DNA from: Pseudomonadota bacterium
Lineage (GTDB): Bacteria; Desulfobacterota; Desulfobacteria; Desulfobacterales; Desulfobacteraceae
Direction: 5' to 3'
Assembly (NCBI GenBank): GCA_018816605.1
Contig: JAHIVS010000547.1
Coordinates: 1 to 7,681 of the forward strand
DNA length: 7,681 nucleotides
The notes below the pieces were generated by a model. It was not told the origin of the DNA. It searched no databases and saw only the letters and a list, made by a program, of their open reading frames with translations. Both the position numbers and the translations under genes were made by a program. Below, piece by piece: positions 1-6,718 of this stretch (positions within the stretch are counted from its first letter, which is position 1; every line of letters begins with the position of its first letter).

Positions 1-1
1 G

Positions 2-33
2 GTCCCATGGGGTCAGGCCCCCTGGGATATTTT
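2..33 (+). terminator. G/C-rich hairpin, possible terminator of an upstream gene
   Basis: Bases 4-7 (CCCA) pair with 23-26 (TGGG) and 9-12 (GGGG) pair with 18-21 (CCCC). There is one mismatch (8/22) and a five-base loop. T3-A27 and a G2-T28 wobble extend the foot. The stem is followed by ATATTTT, a weak U-tract on the + strand. This could be the intrinsic terminator of a gene lying left of the window, or the first hairpin of the mtnP leader. No upstream gene can be identified, so the direction is uncertain. Confidence 0.35.
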
Positions 34-133
34 CCATGGCGGGTTCGTGCGTTTCCCGGCCATGGGGTATTTCCCCTCGGACACCATTTTTTGTCCGGCC
101 TTATCCGAATCTTGGCTTGATAAGCGGATCTGA
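34..133 (+). promoter_or_regulatory. Structured leader upstream of mtnP
   Basis: Three inverted repeats follow one another. (a) 34-43 pairs with 55-65: a ten-base-pair stem containing CCATGG on both sides, one bulged G and an 11-base loop. Part of it could instead fold as GGGG 64-67 with CCCC 73-76. (b) CGGAC 78-82 pairs with GTCCG 93-97. (c) ATCCG 103-107 pairs with CGGAT 125-129, with CTT 111-113 and AAG 122-124 able to pair inside. The array resembles a folded 5' leader or a small structured RNA. It matches no riboswitch consensus I know. From 134 to the mtnP ribosome site (AAGGAG 190-195) I see no further clear structure and no convincing sigma-70 promoter, only TTGATA at 117-122 without a good -10 box. 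Confidence 0.35.
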
Positions 134-201
134 TTGTGGTAGGCGCATGGGGATGGTTTTGTAATCTTTGTTAAGGATGTTGATATACAAAGGAGAAAAA
201 T

Positions 202-948
202 ATGACGTTGGTCGGCATAATCGGCGGGTCTGGGCTGGATGATCCTGATATTCTGAAGGATCCCAAGAAAATTGAAGTGCAAACCCCATATGGCATGCCC
301 TCTTCAGGGTTTTTGTCCGGCAGGATAAATGGGGTGGACACCCTGATCCTTGCCCGCCACGGGAGAAAACACCAGTTCAGTCCCACCCAGGTGAACAACC
401 GGGCCAATATTGATGCCCTGAAACGGGCCGGTGTTACCCATATTATTGCCACCACAGCCTGCGGCAGTCTGAAACAGGAGATTGACCGGGGCCATCTGGT
501 GATTCTGGATCAATTCATTGATTTTACACGGTTCCGTAAAAATACCTTTATGGATTCCTTTGAGGGCGGGGCGGTTCATACGGACATGGCCCATCCCTTT
601 GATGGGAACCTGCGGAAAAGTCTGTATGAATCGGCAAAAAAGCTGGATCTTGCCGTCCATGAACGCGGTTGTGTGGTCACCATTGAGGGGCCGCGGTTTT
701 CCACGGTTGCCGAATCCAAGATGTTTTGCCTCTGGGGGGCAGACGTGATCAATATGTCCACGGCACCCGAGGCCATGCTGGCCAATGAGGCCGGCATTCC
801 CTATGCCGTGGTTGCCATGTCGACAGACTATGACTGCTGGAAAGAGGAGGAGGCCCCGGTGACCTGGGAGCAAATACTTGAAGTCTTTACCCATAATGCA
901 GACAATGTTAAAAAGCTGCTTGTCAGCACCATCGGAAGTTTACGATAG
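202..948 (+). CDS. mtnP: S-methyl-5'-thioadenosine phosphorylase
   Basis: Phosphorolysis of 5'-methylthioadenosine (MTA), a by-product of polyamine and other SAM-dependent syntheses, to adenine and 5-methylthioribose 1-phosphate in the cytosol. The 248-residue protein has the phosphate-binding GGSG (8-11), ARHGRKH (51-57), NNRAN (65-69), EGPRFST (162-168), NMSTAPEA (184-191) and the DYDCW motif (209-213). DYDCW contains the two aspartates that mark MTA phosphorylases as opposed to guanosine/inosine-specific PNPs. The length is close to that of bacterial members, slightly shorter than the human enzyme. The start is set by AAGGAG (190-195) six bases before ATG, and GIIGGSG falls at the expected N-terminal place. 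The next gene, apt, uses the adenine released here, which supports MTA over inosine-type substrates. 6-oxopurine activity (MTIP-like) is the main alternative but is less likely given DYDCW. Confidence 0.93.
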   Translation: MTLVGIIGGSGLDDPDILKDPKKIEVQTPYGMPSSGFLSGRINGVDTLILARHGRKHQFSPTQVNNRANIDALKRAGVTHIIATTACGSLKQEIDRGHLVILDQFIDFTRFRKNTFMDSFEGGAVHTDMAHPFDGNLRKSLYESAKKLDLAVHERGCVVTIEGPRFSTVAESKMFCLWGADVINMSTAPEAMLANEAGIPYAVVAMSTDYDCWKEEEAPVTWEQILEVFTHNADNVKKLLVSTIGSLR

Positions 949-977
949 ATACACGAATTCAGGAGAGAAAAGAGAAC

Positions 978-1499
978 ATGAATTTAAAACAGACGATCAG
1001 AAGCATAAACGACTGGCCCATTAAAGGGGTTATTTTCAGGGACCTGACCACATTGATGCAGGATCCCCAAGCCTTCAGGGAATCTTGTGACATCTTGTAC
1101 GAGCGTTACAAAAAGATGGGCATTGATAAAATTGTGGGGATTGATGCCAGGGGGTTTGTCTTTGGTGCTGTCCTGGCCTATAAAATGGGCATCGGGTTTG
1201 TGCCGGTCCGGAAAAAGGGGAAACTGCCCTGTAAAACCATCCAGGAAACCTATGACCTTGAATATGGATCCGATACCCTTGAAATCCACGAAGATGCCAT
1301 CAAAAAAGGGGAAAAGGTCGTTATTGTCGATGACCTCATTGCAACAGGCGGCACTGTGGGAGCCACGGTCCGTCTGGTGGATAAACTGGGGGCCCATCTC
1401 ATCGAATGCGCCTTTATTGTGGAACTGCCGGAAATGAATGGCCGGGCCCAGATTCCGGGGGTCAAGGTGTTTTCCATAACAGAATTTGAAGGCGAATAG
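978..1499 (+). CDS. apt: Adenine phosphoribosyltransferase
   Basis: Cytosolic purine salvage: adenine plus PRPP gives AMP plus pyrophosphate. The 173-residue product has normal family length. It shows the N-terminal IKGVIFRDLTTL segment (15-26), the GIDARGF motif (54-60), PVRKKGKLP (76-84), LEYGSDTLEIH (94-104) and the PRPP-binding loop VVIVDDLIATGGT (114-126) with its two acidic residues D118 and D119. It begins 29 bases after mtnP. AGGAG at 961-965 is a ribosome site, though 12 bases from the ATG is long; the A/G-rich bases in between may help. No promoter or terminator is seen between the two genes, so they are probably co-transcribed and form a two-step route from MTA to AMP. Confidence 0.95.
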   Translation: MNLKQTIRSINDWPIKGVIFRDLTTLMQDPQAFRESCDILYERYKKMGIDKIVGIDARGFVFGAVLAYKMGIGFVPVRKKGKLPCKTIQETYDLEYGSDTLEIHEDAIKKGEKVVIVDDLIATGGTVGATVRLVDKLGAHLIECAFIVELPEMNGRAQIPGVKVFSITEFEGE

Positions 1500-1501
1500 G
1501 T

Positions 1502-1726
1502 TTGTTCGGGCAGGTCTATCAAAAGATCGCGAACCTGAGCGATCTCCATATGAATAGCGCTCCTTTATCGGGTTCCGATATTCTGGACGAACAGAAGAAA
1601 AACGTCGGAGTCTGGTTTTCCCGTTATGCCGGCACCCCGGTCCGGGTGGATCATAAAACCCGGAAGGTGGCGGTGTTCAATCCCTACAATCCCGATGAAG
1701 ATGACCGGGGGGATTGCGGCAGATAA
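1502..1726 (+). CDS. Small hypothetical protein, probably translationally coupled to apt
   Basis: I do not recognise this 74-residue protein. It is soluble, with no signal or membrane segment. The most protein-like stretch runs from about residue 33 to 70 and contains VWFSRYAGTPVRVDHKTRKV, which suggests short beta strands, and it ends in an acidic tail. Codon usage, with frequent C/G at third positions, matches mtnP and apt, which supports real coding. The start used here is TTG at 1502, two bases after the apt stop, with GAAGG at 1488-1492 nine bases upstream inside the apt end. That arrangement suggests coupled translation. The alternative ATG at 1550 gives 58 residues but has no Shine-Dalgarno sequence. 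Its place as the last gene of the salvage operon implies shared expression and does not reveal function. Confidence 0.6.
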   Translation: MFGQVYQKIANLSDLHMNSAPLSGSDILDEQKKNVGVWFSRYAGTPVRVDHKTRKVAVFNPYNPDEDDRGDCGR

Positions 1727-1771
1727 ATGATAATCTTTTCTTGAACTCATGGCGTGAACACGGTAAGAGAG

Positions 1772-1810
1772 GATGGAACTGGCCCTGACAAGCCATCGGG
1801 ATTTTTTTTT
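1772..1810 (+). terminator. Probable intrinsic terminator of the mtnP-apt operon
   Basis: Several competing stems lie here: GATGG 1772-1776 with CCATC 1793-1797, TGGC 1780-1783 with GCCA 1792-1795, or CCC(T)GA 1783-1788 with TCGGG 1796-1800. A run of nine T (1802-1810) follows. The T-run is strong, the stem is modest, and only one of the alternative folds can form at a time. The position, about 45 bases past the small gene's stop and just before the next ribosome site, fits a terminator. Confidence 0.5.
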
Positions 1811-1836
1811 ACAACATAAACAATGGAGACAAGCCC

Positions 1837-2202
1837 ATGGGCGATAACGGCGGAGCACCCAACAACCTGAATTTTCAGGTCGACAAAACAAACCTCTATC
1901 GGGAAGAAGTGATCACGGATCTTAAAATTGCCAGTATCCGTCAGATGATACCGGTGAATATTGACGGATCCTGTGACACGACCCGGCAAATTATTTTTAT
2001 AGGAAATACCCAGCTTGGCACCCCCCAGGGTCCCATCCCCCTGCAGGCAAAATTGGAAGCCGCCACCCTTGAAGGGGCCATGGACCTTTTCCCACAGGTT
2101 ATGGAACAGGAAACCCAGAAGGTGATTGAGAATTTTAAACGCATGGAAGAACAGCAGAAAAAACAAAAAAAATCCAGTCTTATTATCCCGGGAAGAAATT
2201 AA
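1837..2202 (+). CDS. Hypothetical cytosolic protein with charged C-terminal helix
   Basis: 121 residues, function not recognised. There is no signal peptide or membrane segment. Residues 12-70 look like a compact alpha/beta or beta-rich unit (VITDLKIASIRQMIPVNIDG, then RQIIFIGNTQLGTPQGPIPL). Residues 71-112 look like a long helix that becomes strongly charged (VIENFKRMEEQQKKQKK) and could be a coiled coil or a nucleic-acid-binding tail. The start ATG has GGAG at 1825-1828, eight bases upstream. I have an impression of similar short proteins annotated only as 'cytoplasmic protein' in sulfate-reducing Deltaproteobacteria, but cannot verify it. It probably has its own transcript, since a terminator-like element lies directly upstream. 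It converges on topB. A longer open frame on the opposite strand across this locus is rejected because it lacks a ribosome site and overlaps topB. Confidence 0.75.
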   Translation: MGDNGGAPNNLNFQVDKTNLYREEVITDLKIASIRQMIPVNIDGSCDTTRQIIFIGNTQLGTPQGPIPLQAKLEAATLEGAMDLFPQVMEQETQKVIENFKRMEEQQKKQKKSSLIIPGRN

Positions 2203-2205
2203 ATC

Positions 2206-2240
2206 AGGGGGTGCGATTGTGTTTAAGTCCCCCCTTCTTT
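2206..2240 (+). terminator. Terminator-like hairpin after the 121-residue gene
   Basis: AGGGGG at 2206-2211 pairs with CCCCCT at 2230-2235 across an 18-base loop, followed by TCTTT. It begins four bases after the stop codon. The large loop and interrupted T-tract make it a weak intrinsic terminator. Confidence 0.4.
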
Positions 2241-2241
2241 C

Positions 2242-2278
2242 CCGGATCAGTTCATGGCGGTGCCATGAACTGATCCGG
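2242..2278. repeat. Perfect 17-bp inverted repeat with 3-base loop between convergent genes
   Basis: Bases 2242-2258 are the exact reverse complement of 2262-2278, with GGT as the loop. TTT 2238-2240 and AAA 2279-2281 can add three pairs around one bulged C. It lies between the stops of the + strand gene (2202) and topB (2288). Neither strand has a T-run after the stem, so it is not a standard intrinsic terminator. It may still end transcription from both sides or be a copy of a dispersed palindrome. Confidence 0.85.
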
Positions 2279-2287
2279 AAATCCTGT

Positions 2288-4759
2288 TTAACGGGAGCAG
2301 GGAATCCGGGTAACAACCTCTGGTGGAATATTTGTTTTGGCCAGCATGTCAATGACAAATTTTTTTGGGGCATCCCCTTGGGGGGCGGTGTGAACCATGT
2401 GTAATTTTGCCTTGAATTTCGTTCCCTTTGGATCTTTGAATACGTAAGATCTTGTGGCCTTGCCTTCCAGAAGGGTTGCAATATTGTTCAAGGTCAGTTT
2501 TTTGCCTGAAATCTCTTTCCAGATGACAAAAAGGCAATTGCCGTCGTCGGGGTGCCAATTGGCACATCCAAATCCCTTTTTCCCCTCAATTATTTTTCCG
2601 CCGCAAACCGGACATACCGATTCTGAAGGTGCTGGGGGTTCTGGCTTTTCAAAGTCCAGAGAAACCTGCCACTCTCCATTGTTTCTAAGGATGACCAGGG
2701 AGGCTGAAAATCTTTTTTTATTTTTTGAAATAAAGCCGTTAAACGGTCCGGACTTTCTGTATTTCAGCAGATTGGCCGCCATCCGGAAGGAGAGGTGCTT
2801 GCCGGCGATTTTTTTCCAGATGACAAAGGAACAGTTTTTGCCGGTGCAGGCATATGCCTTTCGGCTTTCCTGAACCTCCTGGCCGCAGGCAGGGCAATGT
2901 CCCAGAAAAACTGGGTCACAGCGTTCCTGTTTAAAGGTTTTTAATTCAAAGGACGTCTCTTTCAGTTCTGCCACGGCCGCTGTCACAAAGCGCTTGATAT
3001 TGACCAGAAAGCCTTTTTCTGTATCTTCTCCAAGGGAGATCCGGTTCAGATCCATTTCCCACCGTGCCGTCTCCTCAGGCGAGGTGAGCACAGAGGAAAC
3101 CGGGCATTTCCTGAGCATCTCAACAAGGTAGGAGCCCTTGTCCGTTGCCAGCAGTTTCCTCCCGGAACGGACAATGTAGTTTCGTAAGATCAGGGTTTCA
3201 ATGATCTGGGCCCGTGTGGACTGGGTGCCGATGCCGATATCCCCCCGGAAGAATTTTTTAATGTTTTCCTGGGACACATACCTGCCCGGGTTTGTCATAT
3301 CTTTTAACAGCAGAGAATCTGTATAGTCAGGCGGGGGCTGGGTCTTTTTTTCTTCCAGATGAATTTTTTTTGCCGTGGCGGCATCCCCCCGGGTCAGGGG
3401 CGGAATTATTTCTTCTGTCTCTTTATCGGGTTGGTTTTCCGGATACACCTGTCTCCATCCTTCAACCAGGATGATTTTTCCCCGGGTCTGGAAGGTTTGT
3501 CCTGCAAAAAGCGTGACAACCCGGGTGCTTTCAAACCGGCAGTCCTGGTGGAAGGCTGCCGCAAATCGTCTTATGACCAGATCAAATATCTTTGTTTCGT
3601 CCGTTGATGCACTTGCCGGCAGGGGCTTAAAGGGAATCAGGGCATGGTGATCGGTGAGTTTTGCATCATTAAAGACCCGGTTGTTGGAAAGGGACACCTG
3701 CCCGGGCCGGACCCCTGTAAAAATTTTCGGATAAACAGGAGACAGTTTCTGTAGGATGGCCCGGACCAGGTCCAGATTCTGGGAGCCCAATACCCGGGAA
3801 TCGGTTCTTGGATAGGAGAGACATTTTTTATCCTGGTACAGGCCCTGGGCCAGGGTTAAGGTTTTTTTTGCCGGGAACCCTAATTTTTTATTGGCCTCCT
3901 GCTGGAGGTCCGTCAGGGAAAAAAGATAGGGGGGCATCTCTTTTTTTTCTTCCCGCGTCAGAGATTGAACCATTCCCTGCAAACCGTGATTTTTAAGCTC
4001 CTGGTAGAGGGAAAAGGCAGTTTTCGCCTGGGTCAGCCGGGTTTCCTTGTCGTGAAACCAGAGTCCTGTCCAGTCTCCCTTGTCTCCTGTGAACACAATG
4101 TTCAGGTTCCAATAGGTCTGTGGCACAAACAGGTCCCTTTCCTGTTTGCGATCCGTGAGGAGTGCCAAAACCGCAGTTTGAACGCGGCCCACGGAAAACA
4201 GATCTTTTAACCGGATTGTGAGCACCCGGGTACAATTCATGCCGATGAGCCAATCGGCTGTCTGCCGGTAATACCCCGCCCGCCAGAGCCGGTCATAATC
4301 GCCGATGGGCCGCAGGGTTTCCATTGTATTTCTGACCACCTCCGGTACCAGGGCCTGGCTGGTCCAAAATCGCAGGATTCTTGATTTATCGGTAAAGCCG
4401 CATTTGAGAAGAATGGTCCTGGCAATGACCTCTCCCTCCCTGCCTGCGTCGGTTGCGATGATGACCCGGCCAAAATGTCTTTCGGTCAATAATTTTTTAA
4501 TGGTCTTAAATTGTCCGTAGGTCTGTGGAATGGGTTTATATTGAAAGGGTTCGGGTATCAGGGGCAGGGTATCCAAGGCCCATTTTTTTAAACCAGGGTC
4601 ATACGCATCGGGTTCACACAGGGCCACCAGATGCCCCACAGCCCAGGTGATGACAAAGTTGTTCCCTTCAAAGCATCCCCCGGCCTTTTTTCCCACCCCC
4701 AGGGCTTTGGCAAAATCAGCTGCCACGGAATATTTTTCAGTTAAAATCAAGTCCATCAT
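2288..4759 (-). CDS. topB: DNA topoisomerase III (type IA) with two C-terminal cysteine repeats
   Basis: A type IA enzyme that cuts one DNA strand through a 5'-phosphotyrosine, passes another strand, and decatenates or relaxes negatively supercoiled DNA in the nucleoid. The 823-residue protein starts with a Toprim domain (about 1-145): E8 in LTEK, then ATDAGREGE (102-110), the topoisomerase III variant in which the second aspartate of the usual DxD is glycine. The catalytic tyrosine is Y316 in LSYPRTDSR. LTDHHALIPF (368-377) and GIGTQSTRAQIIE (509-521) complete the core. Two C-terminal repeats follow. The first, about 612-690, has C622, C625, C638 and C643. The second, about 714-790, has C716, C719, C732 and C742. 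Both share a FVIWK..(A/S)GK motif and are probably zinc-type DNA-binding repeats. ATGATG at 4759-4754 gives M1 or M2, both consistent with family alignment. No clear Shine-Dalgarno is visible. The gene is transcribed divergently from mscS. Confidence 0.93.
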   Translation of the reverse strand: MMDLILTEKYSVAADFAKALGVGKKAGGCFEGNNFVITWAVGHLVALCEPDAYDPGLKKWALDTLPLIPEPFQYKPIPQTYGQFKTIKKLLTERHFGRVIIATDAGREGEVIARTILLKCGFTDKSRILRFWTSQALVPEVVRNTMETLRPIGDYDRLWRAGYYRQTADWLIGMNCTRVLTIRLKDLFSVGRVQTAVLALLTDRKQERDLFVPQTYWNLNIVFTGDKGDWTGLWFHDKETRLTQAKTAFSLYQELKNHGLQGMVQSLTREEKKEMPPYLFSLTDLQQEANKKLGFPAKKTLTLAQGLYQDKKCLSYPRTDSRVLGSQNLDLVRAILQKLSPVYPKIFTGVRPGQVSLSNNRVFNDAKLTDHHALIPFKPLPASASTDETKIFDLVIRRFAAAFHQDCRFESTRVVTLFAGQTFQTRGKIILVEGWRQVYPENQPDKETEEIIPPLTRGDAATAKKIHLEEKKTQPPPDYTDSLLLKDMTNPGRYVSQENIKKFFRGDIGIGTQSTRAQIIETLILRNYIVRSGRKLLATDKGSYLVEMLRKCPVSSVLTSPEETARWEMDLNRISLGEDTEKGFLVNIKRFVTAAVAELKETSFELKTFKQERCDPVFLGHCPACGQEVQESRKAYACTGKNCSFVIWKKIAGKHLSFRMAANLLKYRKSGPFNGFISKNKKRFSASLVILRNNGEWQVSLDFEKPEPPAPSESVCPVCGGKIIEGKKGFGCANWHPDDGNCLFVIWKEISGKKLTLNNIATLLEGKATRSYVFKDPKGTKFKAKLHMVHTAPQGDAPKKFVIDMLAKTNIPPEVVTRIPCSR

Positions 4760-5011
4760 GGCATGTTTTTATCTTAATTTTCAGATTTTTACCAATCTTT
4801 TACCATTTTTTCAACTATTGGGGATACGATCAAAACCATCCTTGCTCCGGAACTTTTCCTTGACCTTATCGGCCAATCCGAATAGATGTGGGCAATAATG
4901 TTGGTTCACTAGTTTTTTTAAGGGTTGAGGTTTTTGTATGGTAAAAACAGAAACAGTATCTGCTTGGCTTATGCCCCGTGGTATGAACGGCAGACAACAG
5001 GCTGAACAGGT
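4760..5011. promoter_or_regulatory. Divergent intergenic region with TGGTAAAA repeats
   Basis: These 252 bases separate the starts of topB (-) and the channel gene (+), so promoters for both should lie here. No convincing -35/-10 pair could be fixed. TTTTACCA occurs twice, at 4787-4794 and 4798-4805, 11 bp apart (one helical turn) and 28-46 bases upstream of topB. The same word in the opposite sense, TGGTAAAA, is at 4939-4946, about 65 bases before the channel start. Such phased repeats could be protein-binding sites, or simply part of an A/T-rich promoter region. A short minus-strand frame ending at 4811 looks somewhat protein-like but has no supported start. Confidence 0.3.
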
Positions 5012-6118
5012 ATGAGTCCCAACAAAGAACACCTGATGGCACTGCTGGTCCAGATAGCACCCAACCGCTATGTCCAGGCCGTGCTGATTGTTATTTTGTT
5101 TTTGGGTCTGGCAAAGGTTCTGGACCTTGTCCTTACCCGGGTTGTCAAAAAGTGGATCGCCAGGACGCGTCTTAAAGTGGATGATCAGGTTCTTGAGATC
5201 CTTCACCGGCCTGTTTTTTTAAGCATTATCCTCTTTGGCCTGGCCCTTGCCACTGAAAGGCTTAATCTCCCCGGGACCATCGGCTTTATTACCCTGGGGG
5301 TCCTGAAAACCATTGCCATCTTTTATTGGGCACTGGCTTTGACCCGGTTTCTCAAGCTGTTGCTCCGCCTGGTGAGCCGTGACGAAAGCTGGTTCAACCT
5401 GATCCAGGATCGCACCCTTCCTCTGTTCAACAATATTTTGATTCTTCTGGTCACAGGTCTGTCTATTTATATCGGGTTTCTGGTCTGGGATATTGATTTG
5501 ACGGCCTGGGTCGCATCCGCAGGGATATTGGGCCTTGCCATCTCTTTTGCTGCAAAAGACACCCTTGCCAACCTGTTTTCCGGCGTGTTCATCATGGCCG
5601 ACGCCCCTTATAAGCTCGGGGATTTTATTTTGCTGGATTCAGGAGAACGGGGGCATGTGACCAACATCGGCATCCGCAGTACCCGTATTCTGACCCGGGA
5701 TGATGTTGAAATCACCATCCCCAATTCTATCATGGGAAATACCAAGATTACCAATGAAGCCGGCGGCCGCCATGAAAAATTTCGCATCCGCGTCAAGGTG
5801 GGTGTGGCCTACGGCTCCGACCTTGACAAGGTGCACCAGGTCCTGCTGGATGTGGCAAACAAATCACCTGAGGTCTGCAAGATGCCCGAACCCCGGGTGC
5901 GGTTCCGGGCCTTTGGCGACTCGAGCCTTGACCATGAATTGTTATGCTGGGTCGAAAAACCCGTATACCGGGGCCGTGTGCTGCACATGCTCAACACAGA
6001 CGTCTACAAGCGATTTTCCCGTGAAGGCATTGAGATTCCTTTTCCCCAGCAGGACATCCATGTCCGGTCCGTGCCTGCTGACACCCAAGCAAGCGTGTTG
6101 TCAGGGAAAAATTTCTGA
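5012..6118 (+). CDS. MscS-family mechanosensitive ion channel
   Basis: An inner-membrane channel that opens under membrane tension and releases small solutes on hypo-osmotic shock. The 368 residues show hydrophobic segments at about 19-42, 65-81, 96-118 and 138-158, then the pore-lining helix at 162-192. That helix has the small-residue pattern WVASAGILGLAISFAAKDTL and is followed by NLFSGVFI. The beta domain follows (KLGDFILL 201-208, GHVTNIGIRSTRI 214-226, ITIPNSIMGNTKITN 234-248), then the C-terminal alpha/beta cage (about 255-352) ending near IPFPQQDIHV. It is longer than E. coli MscS (286 residues) because of extra N-terminal membrane segments, so it is an MscS-like paralogue and no specific symbol is given. 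The start is uncertain: ATG 5012 has only a weak CAGG at 4998-5001, and ATG 5036 (residue 9) is possible. It appears monocistronic and converges on the next gene. Confidence 0.9.
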   Translation: MSPNKEHLMALLVQIAPNRYVQAVLIVILFLGLAKVLDLVLTRVVKKWIARTRLKVDDQVLEILHRPVFLSIILFGLALATERLNLPGTIGFITLGVLKTIAIFYWALALTRFLKLLLRLVSRDESWFNLIQDRTLPLFNNILILLVTGLSIYIGFLVWDIDLTAWVASAGILGLAISFAAKDTLANLFSGVFIMADAPYKLGDFILLDSGERGHVTNIGIRSTRILTRDDVEITIPNSIMGNTKITNEAGGRHEKFRIRVKVGVAYGSDLDKVHQVLLDVANKSPEVCKMPEPRVRFRAFGDSSLDHELLCWVEKPVYRGRVLHMLNTDVYKRFSREGIEIPFPQQDIHVRSVPADTQASVLSGKNF

Positions 6119-6130
6119 ACCCGGGCCTTT

Positions 6131-6175
6131 AAAAAAAGACCCCTGTTCGGGGAGGGTGCCTTCCAAACAGGGGCC
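6131..6175 (-). terminator. Strong intrinsic terminator of the exported-protein gene
   Basis: CCCCTGTT at 6140-6147 pairs perfectly with AACAGGGG at 6166-6173. Inside, GGA and GG (6151-6155) pair with CC and TCC (6159-6164) around one bulge. Read on the - strand, the stem is followed by seven T (the A-run at 6131-6137), as expected for a terminator starting 13 bases after that gene's stop. On the + strand no T-run follows, so it would serve the channel gene only weakly. Confidence 0.8.
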
Positions 6176-6187
6176 GTTCAAAAAGAA

Positions 6188-6679
6188 TCAGAGGGGAAGA
6201 CCCAGTGCGCCCGGACCTACTTTCCACTCTCCGTCTTCATTAACCACAACGAGGGTGTCTTGAAAGGAATGTTCTTCAAGCAAGCCGAAAACATATCCCA
6301 CAATTCGATACAAGGGGTTGATACTGCGGATGGCAATGGCGTCAAACTGAATGGTTGCCGATGAATCATCCATGGACAATACCTTGGTTTTCATAAGAAT
6401 GGGGTGCATCTGCAGGTAGCTTGTTTTATACCCCCGGTTGTAGGCGTCAATGTCCTGCAGCCGAAGATATAATTCCACCATATCCACGTCGTTTTCATTT
6501 GTCTTGGCATCTTGACTGAGATATTTTGCCATTGCGGGGTCGAGCATAAAATAGGCCTTGGCAAAGTCTTCTACCACTTTTGTGGGGGAATTGCCTTCGG
6601 CCCATGCAAAGGATGTATGGATGCCCAATCCGATAACCAGGGCTGCCACCAGGGGAATCAGTCTGCGGCTTTTTTTCAT
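6188..6679 (-). CDS. Small exported protein, possibly NTF2-like
   Basis: 163 residues. It begins with a clear Sec signal peptide: MKKSRR, a hydrophobic core LIPLVAALVIGLGI (7-20) and a likely cleavage after AWA (residue 27). No lipobox cysteine is present, so a soluble periplasmic or secreted location is expected. The mature part starts with SPTKVVEDFAKAYFMLDPAMAKY, a helical opening like that of NTF2-like or DUF4878-type domains. It ends with strands including ATIQFDAIAI (108-117) and DTLVVVNEDGEWKV (141-154), the latter typical of the last strands of that fold. The fold call is inference from this pattern, and the ligand is unknown. The ATG at 6679 is chosen because AAGGAG lies just upstream (around 6690) and the signal peptide starts there. 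A longer in-frame extension to 6799 runs through the promoter and is rejected. It is probably monocistronic, with its own promoter and terminator. Confidence 0.8.
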   Translation of the reverse strand: MKKSRRLIPLVAALVIGLGIHTSFAWAEGNSPTKVVEDFAKAYFMLDPAMAKYLSQDAKTNENDVDMVELYLRLQDIDAYNRGYKTSYLQMHPILMKTKVLSMDDSSATIQFDAIAIRSINPLYRIVGYVFGLLEEHSFQDTLVVVNEDGEWKVGPGALGLPL

Positions 6680-6718
6680 TCGTTGGTTCTCCTTAGATTT
6701 AATGTGTGTATTATTATT

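Noticed and set aside
2..133. Possible 3' end of an upstream + strand gene (43 residues, stop at 131-133).
   Set aside because: All three forward frames are open over the first 117 bases, so an open frame is not informative. The region is dominated by inverted repeats and the translation resembles nothing I know. More upstream sequence would decide.
1747..2481. 244-codon minus-strand frame across the 121-residue gene and the end of topB.
   Set aside because: No ribosome site, it overlaps topB in another frame, and its composition (many F, L and K runs from A-rich antisense) is that of a shadow.
4811..5206. 131-codon minus-strand frame overlapping the start of the MscS-like gene.
   Set aside because: It is antisense to a strongly supported channel N-terminus and has no ribosome site. 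Its intergenic part alone is under 70 codons without a good start.
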